From contig JADJAD010000006.1 of NCBI GenBank assembly GCA_016704465.1, positions 372,001 to 436,000 on the forward strand: a stretch of 64,000 bases of DNA, read 5' to 3'. How positions within the stretch are numbered: position 1 is the stretch's first letter; each line of letters opens with the position of its first letter. Positions 45,193 through 52,810 of this stretch are shown one piece after another. The position numbers and the translations under genes were made by a program. The notes below the pieces were generated by a model. The model had not been told where the DNA came from, made no database searches, and saw only the letters and a program-made list of their open reading frames with translations. This stretch comes from Gemmatimonadota bacterium. GTDB lineage: Bacteria > Gemmatimonadota > Gemmatimonadetes > Gemmatimonadales > Gemmatimonadaceae.

Positions 45193-45957
45193 TTGACCAA
45201 TGCACTCGAAGGTCGCACCGTCAGACTCAGGCCACCGGCAACGGCCCTGATCTTCACTCTGAGCCTCGCCACCTTGGCGTGTTCGAGCGATCCAACGCAA
45301 CCTGTCACGTCCGCTCCCGATCTCGGCAAGCCGTCGGTTGCGCTGGCCACCCTCGTGACCAGCTCCGGGATTGCCGATCAGTTCACGACGCTCAACACCT
45401 CCGTCTGGTGGCAATCGGCATACCAGACTCCCACGAAGAACGGCTACTTTCGGACTTCGAACGCCACGGTCGCTGGTGGGAATCTGGAATTGTGGCTACC
45501 GAAGAACACGTATGACGGTGGGCAAGTGGAGACCAGGCTCTCGTACGGGTACGGGACATACGAGGCGATCATGAAGTGTTCGCCCGCCCGCTCAGCCCTT
45601 TGCACCGTGTACTCGTATGCCAGCAATGGGGATGAGATTGACATCGAGGTCTACTACAGCGGCGGCTGGAAGCTCGACTTCCTAGTATGGAAGCGCGGGG
45701 TGAAGAGCTGTCGACAAGCGATTGCGGCGCCGTTCGATCCGAGCGCTGCCTATCACACCTACACATACGCCTTTTCGTCATCAGCAGTCCGATTCTACGT
45801 TGACGGCGTATTGAAGTCTTCGTGTGTGTCGACACTGAGTCTGCCAGCTCCGAGTATGAAGTTTCTCTTGTCCGCATGGCAGCCCAGCTGGCTGAACGTA
45901 AGCAAGCCTACAAGTACGACCGCCACGCGCGTAACGGCCGCCTACTATCGTCCGTAG
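45193..45957 (+). CDS. GH16-like beta-glucanase lipoprotein (cassette gene 3)
   Basis: 254 residues from a TTG at 45193 just after GGAGGGG. Lipoprotein signal with Cys30 in SLATLAC. A concanavalin-type fold follows with the GH16 catalytic signature E148-I-D150-I-E152 in NGDEIDIEVY: nucleophile and acid/base Glu in the ExDxE form found in lichenase/xyloglucanase-type GH16, unlike the ExDxxE form of the chromosomal GH16 at 59.3 kb. AYHTYTYAFSSSAVRFYVDG and TWQ/AWQPSW-like aromatic strands are typical. Predicted to cleave a beta-glucan at the cell surface. A glycoside hydrolase inside a cassette array is unusual; it may feed the neighbouring glucan regulon. Confidence 0.82.
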   Translation: MTNALEGRTVRLRPPATALIFTLSLATLACSSDPTQPVTSAPDLGKPSVALATLVTSSGIADQFTTLNTSVWWQSAYQTPTKNGYFRTSNATVAGGNLELWLPKNTYDGGQVETRLSYGYGTYEAIMKCSPARSALCTVYSYASNGDEIDIEVYYSGGWKLDFLVWKRGVKSCRQAIAAPFDPSAAYHTYTYAFSSSAVRFYVDGVLKSSCVSTLSLPAPSMKFLLSAWQPSWLNVSKPTSTTATRVTAAYYRP

Positions 45958-45988
45958 TCCAATGAAAGATGCAAAGGGCGCGGGAGCG

Positions 45989-46076
45989 GCCTAACAAGCG
46001 CTTGAGGCTGGCGCCAGCGCGCTCCGCGCGCTGGCGCTCCGTTGAAATGCGGCGCAGCTTAAGCGTAGCGTTGAGG
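45989..46076 (+). repeat. attC-like site 3
   Basis: Left box GCCTAAC (45989-45995), arm AAGCGCTTGAGGCTG pairing imperfectly with CAGCTTAAGCG, strong central stem GCGCCAGCGCGC-TCC-GCGCGCTGGCGC, right box GTTGAGG (46070-46076, last base off consensus). 88 bases. Confidence 0.65.
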
Positions 46077-46237
46077 ATGTAGGATAAGTCGACGGTCGAA
46101 TCCGAACCGTTCGTTGTGGAAAATTCGACGGCCACAGTTGCCCCAGGATCGACGATCGCCTCATCGATGATGGTTTCGGTATGGAGGAAATCGGATCAAG
46201 CGGCGGGGCTCGGACTTATCTTACAGCCTCGTTAGGC
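46070..46237 (+). repeat. Long inverted repeat ending in an attC right box
   Basis: GAGGATGTAGGATAAGTC (46073-46090) is the inverted near-copy of GACTTATCTTACAGCCTC (46213-46230), which is followed at once by GTTAGGC (46231-46237). The roughly 120 bases between hold a minus-strand frame without a start codon (ETIIDEAIVDPGATVAVEF, then STTNGSDSTVDLSYIL). It is either an over-long attC or a gene-poor cassette whose attC has been rearranged. Confidence 0.5.
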
Positions 46238-46253
46238 CGCTTCCCAATTGCTG

Positions 46254-47126
46254 ATGACTCGTCGCAGCTCGACGCTCTGGCGCCGCTTTGAACTGGTCGT
46301 TGCCTCCTTGGAGCGAGCGCTGAGTCCCCAAGGCGCGGTCGTTACGTCTCCAGATCGCTTGCGCGATCGGGTCACCGGTCGACTCCGCGAGGTGGACGCG
46401 ACCGTGCGCATTGTACGTCCCAACGGAACCGAGGAGCTGACAGCAATCGAATGTCGACGCCGGAAATGCCGACAGGATGACCCGTGGATCGAACAGCTCG
46501 CCTCGAAGCAGCACAAGATCGGAGCCGATCGCGTGATCGCCGTCTCCTCTAGGGGATTCTCCGAATCTGCCAAGCTGTCGGCCAATCACTTCGGCATCGC
46601 TCTCCGCACACGTGCTGAGCTTTCCGACCCCCGCGAAGTCGAAAAGTTGTTCGCTGGCTATTCGTTGGCGGCAACCATTACGGACTTCCAAGTGTTCTCG
46701 ATCGATCTAGTCGATCGTGACGGGGTTCAGTTGCCTCGACACGAACTGGAAGCGCTCTTTTCGAGTACCTCACTCGATACCAAGTTCCTTCTCGACGAGA
46801 ACGGGCGTCCATGGGGCTCAGCTGATGGCGTCTGCCGCAGGATTGGCGATCACGACGTCCCAGTCGATGGCACGCCAGTAGAGAAGTGGTCGACAATCAT
46901 ATTTCCCGCACGCCTGGCCTTCGTGCGCCTTACAAGCGGACTTCGAGAGCTCGGCTCAATGAGACTTGGAGTCCGCTTCGCACGATACACGCGCTCTTTT
47001 ACGAAGTCCTATTCCGCCTCGTATTCATCGCTCGACGCGAAGCTGACGACAGTTCTGTCTGGCGACGCGGTCCTCGATGGCGGGGAACGACTGGTCATGA
47101 CGGTTCATCTCGCTGAGCCGTCGTAG
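46254..47126 (+). CDS. Restriction-endonuclease-like (PD-(D/E)xK) protein (cassette gene 4)
   Basis: 290 residues; the ATG at 46254 is preferred over a TTG six bases earlier. The N-terminal third has the Mrr-type nuclease layout: helix, then LREVDATVRI with the metal-binding Asp, and LTAIECRRRK with Glu-x-Arg in place of Glu-x-Lys, then a QLASKQHKIGADRVIAVSSRGFSESAKLSA segment typical of Mrr_cat proteins. The rest (FQVFSIDLVDRD to LVMTVHLAEPS) is beta-rich and unassigned. It may be a solitary nuclease or defence protein; no methylase partner is adjacent, though a methyltransferase-like gene lies in the next cassette. Function inferred. Confidence 0.7.
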   Translation: MTRRSSTLWRRFELVVASLERALSPQGAVVTSPDRLRDRVTGRLREVDATVRIVRPNGTEELTAIECRRRKCRQDDPWIEQLASKQHKIGADRVIAVSSRGFSESAKLSANHFGIALRTRAELSDPREVEKLFAGYSLAATITDFQVFSIDLVDRDGVQLPRHELEALFSSTSLDTKFLLDENGRPWGSADGVCRRIGDHDVPVDGTPVEKWSTIIFPARLAFVRLTSGLRELGSMRLGVRFARYTRSFTKSYSASYSSLDAKLTTVLSGDAVLDGGERLVMTVHLAEPS

Positions 47127-47216
47127 CCCGCCGCGGCCTAACGGTAGTTGGAGCAGACGGCGGAACCTGCCTCACTTTGGTTGACACTTCCACCTAACTG
47201 AGATCGGAGGTGTCTG

Positions 47217-47576
47217 ATGCCACGCGCGGGGCCGAGGAAGATTCAGAAGTACAGCGATGCGTTCAAGCTGACGGCGGTGCGCATGACCCAGCAGCCGGGG
47301 ATGCAGGTGAAGACGGTGGCGGCGGGACTCGACATTCACCCCTTCATGCTGTCGCGCTGGCGCAAGGAAGTGCGCGACGGCGTCATTCGTGGGCGTCTCC
47401 CGCGCCGCACACCGGCCGGTCCGTCCCGGGATCTGGTGCAGCTGCAGGCTCGAGCGAGCGCGCACGCGCTGTTGCAGGAGGAGCACGACCTCCTAAAAAA
47501 AGCCATCCGGTTCTGTTCCGCTCGAAGGCCGAAACGTTCGCCTTCATCGACACCCAGTACGCCACGTACGGCGTGA
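47217..47576 (+). CDS. IS3-family transposase OrfA
   Basis: 119 residues. HTH of the IS3/IS911 OrfA type (YSDAFKLTAVRMTQQPGMQVKTVAAGL, then HPFMLSRWRKEV) followed by a leucine-zipper-like coiled coil (LVQLQARASAHALLQEEHDLLKKAI). OrfA binds the terminal repeats. Its 3' end overlaps orfB; at A7 (47495-47501) a -1 ribosomal slip produces the OrfAB transposase. Confidence 0.9.
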   Translation: MPRAGPRKIQKYSDAFKLTAVRMTQQPGMQVKTVAAGLDIHPFMLSRWRKEVRDGVIRGRLPRRTPAGPSRDLVQLQARASAHALLQEEHDLLKKAIRFCSARRPKRSPSSTPSTPRTA

Positions 47577-48379
47577 CGCGGCTCTGTCGTCGCTACGGGG
47601 TCACGCGCGCCGGGTATTACGCCTGGCGCCGCCGCCCCCTCAGCGCCCATGCGCAACAGGACCGGACGTTGCTCACCGAGATTGCGCGCGTCTTCGCCCA
47701 GCACCACGGCCGCTACGGCAGTCCGCGCATCCATCAGGTGCTGACGACGCGTGGCTGGGCGGTAAGCCGCCGTCGCGTCGCCCGCCTAATGTACACCGCC
47801 GGGCTCCGCGCCAAGGCGGTGCGCGGCTATCGCGCGAAGGTCGGCACGCATCGCTTCTACGAACAGCATCCCAACCGCGTGCGCGCCCTCGCCGTCCAGC
47901 GTCGCAATCAGGTGTGGGTGGGCGACATCACCTACCTCACCGTCGCAGGCGAATGGCGCTACCTGGCCGTCGTGATGGATCGCTTCTCCCGCCGGATCCT
48001 CGCGTGGACCCTGCAGCGGCGCCGGGACGCACGGGTGACCACGGCCGTCCTACGGACCGCGGTGCGACACCGCCGCCCCCCGGCGGGCCTCACGTTTCAC
48101 AGCGACCGCGGGTCCGAATATCTGGCCGCCCCGTTTCGCGATCGCCTCCGTGCGCTCGGCATTCAGCAGAGCGCCAGCGTCAGCGGTCCGGGAGACAATG
48201 CGCACATGGAGTCCTTCTTCCACTCCTTCAAGGCCGAGGCGGTCCGCGGCGTCGCGTTCGCGACCGAGCGCGCGCTCCGGCAGGTGCTCCGGCACTACTT
48301 CCGCTACTACAACCACACCCGCTTGCATTCCGCGCTTGGCTTTCGGTCTCCAGTTGACTACGAGTCGGAGGCGGCGTAG
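47495..48379 (+). CDS. IS3-family transposase OrfB (made as OrfAB by -1 frameshift)
   Basis: The integrase-like half in the -1 frame after the AAAAAAA slip site; the active product is OrfAB (47217-48379). HTH_21 (YGVTRLCRRYGVTRAGYYAWRRR, HHGRYGSPRIHQVL) precedes an rve DDE core with DITYLTVAGEWRYLAVVMD, FHSDRGSEY and the Glu-containing MESFFHSFKAE, giving the complete D-D-E triad. Ends with HTRLHSALGFRSPVDYE as usual. It appears intact, so the element may still move. Confidence 0.9.
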   Translation, partial: KKSHPVLFRSKAETFAFIDTQYATYGVTRLCRRYGVTRAGYYAWRRRPLSAHAQQDRTLLTEIARVFAQHHGRYGSPRIHQVLTTRGWAVSRRRVARLMYTAGLRAKAVRGYRAKVGTHRFYEQHPNRVRALAVQRRNQVWVGDITYLTVAGEWRYLAVVMDRFSRRILAWTLQRRRDARVTTAVLRTAVRHRRPPAGLTFHSDRGSEYLAAPFRDRLRALGIQQSASVSGPGDNAHMESFFHSFKAEAVRGVAFATERALRQVLRHYFRYYNHTRLHSALGFRSPVDYESEAA

Positions 48380-48539
48380 TTCCCTACGAGCTGTCAACCA
48401 AAGTGGAGCAGGATCCCAAGGGATCTATCGTGTGCGCGCGGCTCCCCCGCGCGCTCTATCAAGTTCCCTTGCAGGTGAACTAGGACGTTATGCCGTCAAG
48501 TGAGCGTAGGTGCTCGCATCAACAGAGGGAGTCGTCGCT

Positions 48540-49367
48540 ATGTCGAACTACTCCGAGGCAGTGAATGAGCACTATGGCCCGACTGACATCTCCGCGCGGA
48601 TCATCGAGAGGCTAAAGGACGCGGGGAAGGACATCGGCAATCTCTCCCGGGACGATCTTTCTCCATTCGATGAGTTTCACACTGGCGGGCGAGAATCGAC
48701 GCGCGAACTCGCTCGGTTCGCAGCACTTCGGCCTGGCCGCAAGCTTCTCGATGTGGGGAGCGGAATTGGCGGCCCGGCGCGTACCCTAGCGGCAGAATTC
48801 GCGTGCGAAGTAACCGGGGTGGATCTCACCGAGGAGTATTGCCGAGCCGCCGAGATGCTCACTGACAAGCTCGGCCTAGGGAGCAAGGTTCAGTTCCGAT
48901 GCGCCAATGCCCTCGACATGCCCTTTGCCGACGGGTCGTTCGATGTTGTGTGGTCGCAGAACACCTTGATGAACATTGAGGACAAGATGCGACTGTTCCA
49001 GCAAATTCGTCGCGTACTGCGGCCTGGAGGGATCTTCGCATTCGAGACGGTCCTGGCCGGAACAACCCCCGATATCCACTTTCCTGTGTTTTGGGCCGAT
49101 TCTCCGGCGCTGAGCTTTCTGCCCAAGCCCTCAGAACTCAAGGGACAACTATCGTCCGCAGGTCTACGCGAAACCGCGTGGGAAGATACAACAGCGCGAT
49201 CGATCGCGAATCAACGGAAGCGCAAAGGAGCCATCCAACGCGACGGACCGCCTGTGCTTGGCCTAGGAGTCATTGTGCCGAAGGACGTACTTGCGAAAAT
49301 GGACAATGTCCTCCGCAATAGCGAAGAGTCTCGAACCATGACAGCGCAGGCTGTGTACACCGTATGA
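48540..49367 (+). CDS. SAM-dependent class I methyltransferase (cassette gene 5)
   Basis: 275 residues from the ATG at 48540 (AGAGGGA 8 bases upstream). SAM-binding motif I LLDVGSGIGGPAR (about residues 69-81), acidic Asp after VTGVDL, motif in ALDMPFADGSFDVVWSQNTLMNI and post-motif RVLRPGGIFAFE, as in Methyltransf_11/UbiE-like enzymes, with similarity to glycine-sarcosine or tocopherol-type small-molecule methylases. The substrate is unknown. The protein keeps normal length and an intact site. It is the last gene of the cassette array, ended by attC 6; the attC in front of it is split by the IS. Confidence 0.88.
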   Translation: MSNYSEAVNEHYGPTDISARIIERLKDAGKDIGNLSRDDLSPFDEFHTGGRESTRELARFAALRPGRKLLDVGSGIGGPARTLAAEFACEVTGVDLTEEYCRAAEMLTDKLGLGSKVQFRCANALDMPFADGSFDVVWSQNTLMNIEDKMRLFQQIRRVLRPGGIFAFETVLAGTTPDIHFPVFWADSPALSFLPKPSELKGQLSSAGLRETAWEDTTARSIANQRKRKGAIQRDGPPVLGLGVIVPKDVLAKMDNVLRNSEESRTMTAQAVYTV

Positions 49368-49409
49368 CGGTTGAGTGCAACGAGCAAATGCAACACGCAT
49401 GAATGCCAC

Positions 49410-49470
49410 GCCTAACCACTCGGTTGAGCCGACTTGCCTTCGGCAAGCGGCTCACCTCGGACGGTTCGAC
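49410..49470 (+). repeat. attC site 6 (right end of array)
   Basis: GCCTAAC (49410-49416) and GTTCGAC (49464-49470) bound a hairpin TGAGCCG-A-CTTGCC / GGCAAG-CGGCTCA with loop TTC and one extrahelical A. 61 bases. It starts 42 bases after the methyltransferase stop. Confidence 0.82.
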
Positions 49471-49647
49471 ATCAGCCTGACTTCGCCGCTATTTCCAGCG
49501 ATGTCTCATGCTCGTCCCACCATTTCGAATCGCCTCCCGAAGGAACTAGCACTCATCTACCGCTGATAGCCTGAGGTGCATGACGCGTGCAGTCGACTCC
49601 TCAGGTAATACTCTCTCTCCGAGATCGCCACTTGGGCGCAGACAACA

Positions 49648-49674
49648 ACGGGCGCCCCTCATCAGGGCGCCCGT
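49648..49674 (-). terminator. Hairpin terminator after the second LVIVD gene
   Basis: Perfect 10-bp arms ACGGGCGCCC / GGGCGCCCGT with a 7-base loop, 26 bases past the stop of the minus-strand LVIVD gene, followed by TGTTGT on that strand. It marks the border between the cassette array and native genes. Confidence 0.7.
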
Positions 49675-49699
49675 CGTCATTCACGTCTCGATCCGCGAC

Positions 49700-51532
49700 C
49701 TACTTGGACGCCGCCGCGAGACGCCGGATCTCGCCGGCCATGGTACGCACGCGCGCACCGTCCTTCGCTCCAGCGACATCCTTGTCCACGTCCCGCGCGA
49801 GTGCGTTCAACGCGGTTGCACGGGCGACACCACTCTTCATCTCCGCGATGTCGAGAGCGGAGGAGATGGCTGCCGTTCGCGCCGATGCGAGCCCGCTGTT
49901 CCGCACCAGCTGATCGAGATACGACCGCACGACAACGAACGCAGGCGGCCACGTCATCTTCGGCTGGCTCTGCGGGTTGTAGGCATCGAATCGCACCAGC
50001 TTCGCCGCCGCAATCTCGTTCGCCGACAGCTGAGCGCTCGGCGTCAGCTCCAGGATGTCCATCCCGCGGTCGAGCTCCGACGAGAAGATCAGGCCGTTCC
50101 AGTAGTACGCCCCCCACGAACCGCCGATGGCATTGCCTCCGCCTCGCACGTTGGGATCCACAGGTGGTTGCGGCACATCGGCGCCCCGTGGAGGAGTGAT
50201 GGAGCCGCGGTCGAAATACCCGATCTCGAAGGCCGAGTCGGCGCTGGTGAAGTCCATGATGTTCACGCCACCCTGATACCACCCCTGCACGTACAGGTCG
50301 CGCCCGGGCACCGGGATGATCCCGCCGTTGTGCGATACGCAGTTCTCCTCGGCAGCCTGCGCCGATGGGAGCTTGAAGTAGGCACGCTGCGTCTGCTTCT
50401 TCTTCGCGTCGAGCGTGATCACCGTGTTGCCGCCCAGCTCGATCATGCTCGACGCCTGGCACATCGGGCCGGTGCCGCCGCCCCACTCATCGGTCTGGAT
50501 CAGCTTCTTCCCATCGTTGCTGAATGCCGCCGTATGCCGGCCCTGGAAGTTGTTCGTATCGGTGAGCGCGTCGAGGCGAACCGGCTTCTCTGGGTTCGAG
50601 ATGTCCACGACGATCGAGTGCGTGGAGCAGGACGCCGCGAGCAGGTTCATCTCGGGATACGCCGTCACGTCGTGGCAATTGCGCGGTCCGGTCGGCATCT
50701 CCGGATCCGGCGCCGTGCGGTTGGCCATGGCCGCCTGCCGGCGCGGGTCTGCCGGTGCGCAGAACTGCTTGCACTCCCCCTCACCATCGAGGCCGGTGAA
50801 GATGCGCGCCCCCGGAATCACGTGGGCCTGCTCGGGGTGATCGAGCGGCACCTTGATGATGTCGAGCTGGAAGAGCGAGTTCGTGGGGTCGGAAGGGTCC
50901 GTGCCGTTGTTGCACCCCGCCAGTTCCGTCTCCGGCCGGGCGGCCTGCTGTCCCGAGACGTACAGGTATATGGTCCGTGGATCCTTCGGGCTGGGAACCA
51001 AGGTGTGCGTGTGGGAGCCTTTGCAGGTCTGCACGTTCTTCACGAGCTTCGGCGCCTTCGGATTGGACACGTCGAAGATGCGCACGCCGGCCATGTGGTC
51101 CTTCGGATCCTGCACGCCGCCGTCGCCGCAATCGTTGCGGTTGCCCGCCCCCTCGGCGGACAGGAAGAGCAGGTTGCCGACGATGGTCGGATCACCCTGC
51201 GAGGTGATGCACTTCGTCGCCGACGCCATCACGGGGTTGGCGGGGTCCGTAATGTCCCAGATCGTGAAGCCGGCGAAGTTGGCCTGGTAGACGTAGTGCG
51301 TGCCGAATGCCAAGTCCGAGTTGATGTACTTCAAGCCGGCCGCCGAGTCGAATGCCGCCGGCTTCTTCACGTGCGACACCTGCTTCATGTTGCTGATCGC
51401 AATGCCCGCGTCATACCGGCCGGGCTTGAGGTTGCTTCGGGGATCCTTGCTGGTCGGATACGTCTGTGCCAACACAATCGACGGCACGACGCTGGTCGCC
51501 AGCAGCAAGATGAAGCCACGCATCATACGCAT
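49700..51532 (-). CDS. LVIVD repeat-containing exported protein
   Basis: 610 residues from the ATG at 51532 (GGAGA upstream) with a signal peptide (ILLLATSVVPSIVLAQ), not a lipobox. It parallels the lipoprotein at 3541 along its length: SDLAFGTHYVYQANFAGFTIWDITD, GVRIFDVSN, CKGSHTHTLV, NCHDVTAYPEMNLLAASC, TDEWGGGTGPMC, ENCVSHNGGIIPVPGRDLYVQGWYQGGVNIMDF. The same His/Cys/Asp blocks are conserved, arguing for a bound metal. A predicted extracytoplasmic beta-propeller of unknown activity. It lies 41 bases after a DUF305 gene, the same operon order as at 2.9-5.4 kb. Confidence 0.88.
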   Translation of the reverse strand: MRMMRGFILLLATSVVPSIVLAQTYPTSKDPRSNLKPGRYDAGIAISNMKQVSHVKKPAAFDSAAGLKYINSDLAFGTHYVYQANFAGFTIWDITDPANPVMASATKCITSQGDPTIVGNLLFLSAEGAGNRNDCGDGGVQDPKDHMAGVRIFDVSNPKAPKLVKNVQTCKGSHTHTLVPSPKDPRTIYLYVSGQQAARPETELAGCNNGTDPSDPTNSLFQLDIIKVPLDHPEQAHVIPGARIFTGLDGEGECKQFCAPADPRRQAAMANRTAPDPEMPTGPRNCHDVTAYPEMNLLAASCSTHSIVVDISNPEKPVRLDALTDTNNFQGRHTAAFSNDGKKLIQTDEWGGGTGPMCQASSMIELGGNTVITLDAKKKQTQRAYFKLPSAQAAEENCVSHNGGIIPVPGRDLYVQGWYQGGVNIMDFTSADSAFEIGYFDRGSITPPRGADVPQPPVDPNVRGGGNAIGGSWGAYYWNGLIFSSELDRGMDILELTPSAQLSANEIAAAKLVRFDAYNPQSQPKMTWPPAFVVVRSYLDQLVRNSGLASARTAAISSALDIAEMKSGVARATALNALARDVDKDVAGAKDGARVRTMAGEIRRLAAASK

Positions 51533-51573
51533 TCAGGGTTTCTCCGGAGGAGGCAACGTGGGGCGATTCACTC

Positions 51574-52182
51574 TCAAGGGAGCTGCGACAGCAGGCGCCG
51601 CATGATACCTATTTCGGCGGTCTGGGACGTGACGACATCGTTAGCGAAGACATTGGCATCCACTTCCTGACCGGCGCCCGGGGACTTGAAGAGGTCGTCC
51701 ACCATTTTGAGCGCGCCGGCGTGGTGCTTGATCATTCCGACCAGAAAGAGCCGGTCAAAGGCAACGCCCTTCGCCTCGCTCATCGCCTTGAGCTCGTCGT
51801 CGGTGAGCATGCCGTCCATCCGCATGCCATGCCAGGAGGCCGTGTCCGGGGCGAACTGCCCATGCCGGCGGAGCCACTCCTGCATGATGACGATCTCAGG
51901 CACCTGCGACTGGTCGATCTTCCGCGAGAGCTTGAGCACCTGCGGATTGGCGCCGTTCGACTCCGCCATCCGCGACATCACGATGGCCTGGGCGTGGTGG
52001 GCGATCATCCCCTGCATGAACTCGACATCCGCCTTCGTATAGAGCGCGCCCTTCGGGATGACGATCTCAGCGCCCATGCTGTGCTTGCTGTGATCCATGC
52101 CCGCCTGTGCGACGGCGCGTGACGAGGCGCCGGCAAGCAGGCAGGCAACGGTGAAAGCGAGTATCGGACGAGACGCAGTCAT
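51574..52182 (-). CDS. DUF305 family exported protein
   Basis: 202 residues with signal peptide (FTVACLLAGASSRAVAQ). DUF305 motifs FMQGMIAHHAQAIVMSRMA and FLVGMIKHHAGALKMVDDL are conserved, with Met/His-rich HSKHSMGAE after the signal. Likely a periplasmic helical bundle that may bind metal. First gene of a DUF305-LVIVD operon, paralogous to the 2853-5361 pair. Divergent from the LytTR gene across about 108 bases, which should hold both promoters. Confidence 0.9.
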   Translation of the reverse strand: MTASRPILAFTVACLLAGASSRAVAQAGMDHSKHSMGAEIVIPKGALYTKADVEFMQGMIAHHAQAIVMSRMAESNGANPQVLKLSRKIDQSQVPEIVIMQEWLRRHGQFAPDTASWHGMRMDGMLTDDELKAMSEAKGVAFDRLFLVGMIKHHAGALKMVDDLFKSPGAGQEVDANVFANDVVTSQTAEIGIMRRLLSQLP

Positions 52183-52290
52183 GGCAAATGTGCTCCGGAG
52201 GCAACCGACTTATGAAGCACGCCGGCGGAGAATGGCGCAAGGGAGGACCCGCGATCTCGCACGAATACGTGGCGAGCATATGGAGCGTTT

Positions 52291-52761
52291 ATGCCCATCC
52301 GTGGGGGCCGGTGCAGCCGGGCGCCGGCGCCGGTGTCCCTTCGTGCCTCGTGCGCGCGGAACGCATTGACGCACGCCCTCCGCGCCATCGGCTTGGGCAG
52401 GGATCTGTCCCAAGCTCAGGTGACATTCAACGGATTCGCGAAGCGGTTCGTGATCCGTGACGCCGAAGGCATGTACTTCGTGCCCGTCGCGGACGTCGAC
52501 CGCGTGGAGGCGGACGGTGACTACGTGGCGGTCATCGCCGGGGGGCGACACCACCTCGTGCGTCAAGCAATGCACGTCCTCGAATCGCGGCTCGACCCGG
52601 CGGAGTTCGTGCGCGTGCACCGGTCGCACATGGTGCGAATCGAGCGGATCCGCCGGGTGGAACCGTGTGGCCACGGCGAGTACGAGCTGACGCGAGCGGA
52701 CGGCATCCGGGTCACCTCGAGCAGGAGCTACCGGGAGCAGGTGCGGCGGCTGCTCCGCTGA
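52291..52761 (+). CDS. LytTR-domain DNA-binding protein without receiver domain
   Basis: 156 residues. The C-terminal 100 residues are a LytTR domain: FVPVADVDRVEADGDYVAVIAGGRHHLVRQ, FVRVHRSHMVRIERIRRVEP and ELTRADGIRVTSSRSYREQVRRLL. LytTR factors bind direct repeats upstream of target genes, usually as the output of a response regulator. Here the first 45 residues are Arg/Ala-rich and show no receiver or membrane domain, so the gene is either a naturally short LytTR regulator or a truncated response regulator; a GTG at 52420 could be the true start. It is divergent from the DUF305-LVIVD operon and could regulate it. Confidence 0.72.
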   Translation: MPIRGGRCSRAPAPVSLRASCARNALTHALRAIGLGRDLSQAQVTFNGFAKRFVIRDAEGMYFVPVADVDRVEADGDYVAVIAGGRHHLVRQAMHVLESRLDPAEFVRVHRSHMVRIERIRRVEPCGHGEYELTRADGIRVTSSRSYREQVRRLLR

Positions 52762-52788
52762 CGCGCTGACACCAGTCGCGCCCCAGGG

Positions 52789-52810
52789 GTGGCGGAGACA
52801 TCTCCGCCAC
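52789..52810. terminator. Hairpin after the LytTR gene
   Basis: Perfect 10-bp arms GTGGCGGAGA / TCTCCGCCAC with a 2-base gap, 27 bases past the LytTR stop. No T run follows, so its use as a terminator is inferred. Confidence 0.5.

Larger units (their letters stand above)
47168..48410 (+). mobile_element. IS3-family insertion sequence
   Basis: Ends are TGCCTCACTTTGGTTGACA at the left and the complement of TGCTCCACTTTGGTTGACA at the right (TG...CA ends), possibly extended two bases outward by CC/GG. Inside are orfA and orfB overlapping through a seven-A slippery run. Length is 1243 bases, normal for the family. No clear target duplication was found next to the ends. Confidence 0.88.
47136..48493 (+). 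repeat. attC site 5, split by an IS3-family insertion
   Basis: Left part GCCTAACGGTAGTTGG... (from 47136) and right part ...GTGAACTAGGACGTTATGC (to 48493) share TAGTT/AACTA and GGAAC/GTTCC complementary blocks in the right order. Between them lies the 1.24-kb IS. Without the IS the site would be about 110 bases. The right box GTTATGC is slightly off consensus. Confidence 0.6.
43351..49470 (+). other. Gene-cassette array (attC cluster without integron integrase)
   Basis: Five non-mobile genes on one strand (hydrolase, membrane protein, GH16, endonuclease-like, methyltransferase) are each followed by an imperfect palindrome bounded by a RYYYAAC-like left box (GCCGAAC or GCCTAAC) and a GTTRRRY-like right box (GTTAGGC, GTTCGGC, GTTCGAC). 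Stems show single extrahelical bases, as in integron attC sites. Gene direction and attC direction agree throughout. No intI gene or attI site is seen in the window, so this fits a cluster of attC sites lacking an integrase. Base composition is visibly more AT-rich than the flanking genes. Confidence 0.8.

Noticed and set aside
43439..49367. CRISPR array or phage island as explanation for the repeats between genes
   Set aside because: The repeats differ in sequence and share only end boxes and fold, spacing is gene-sized, and no cas or phage structural genes are present.
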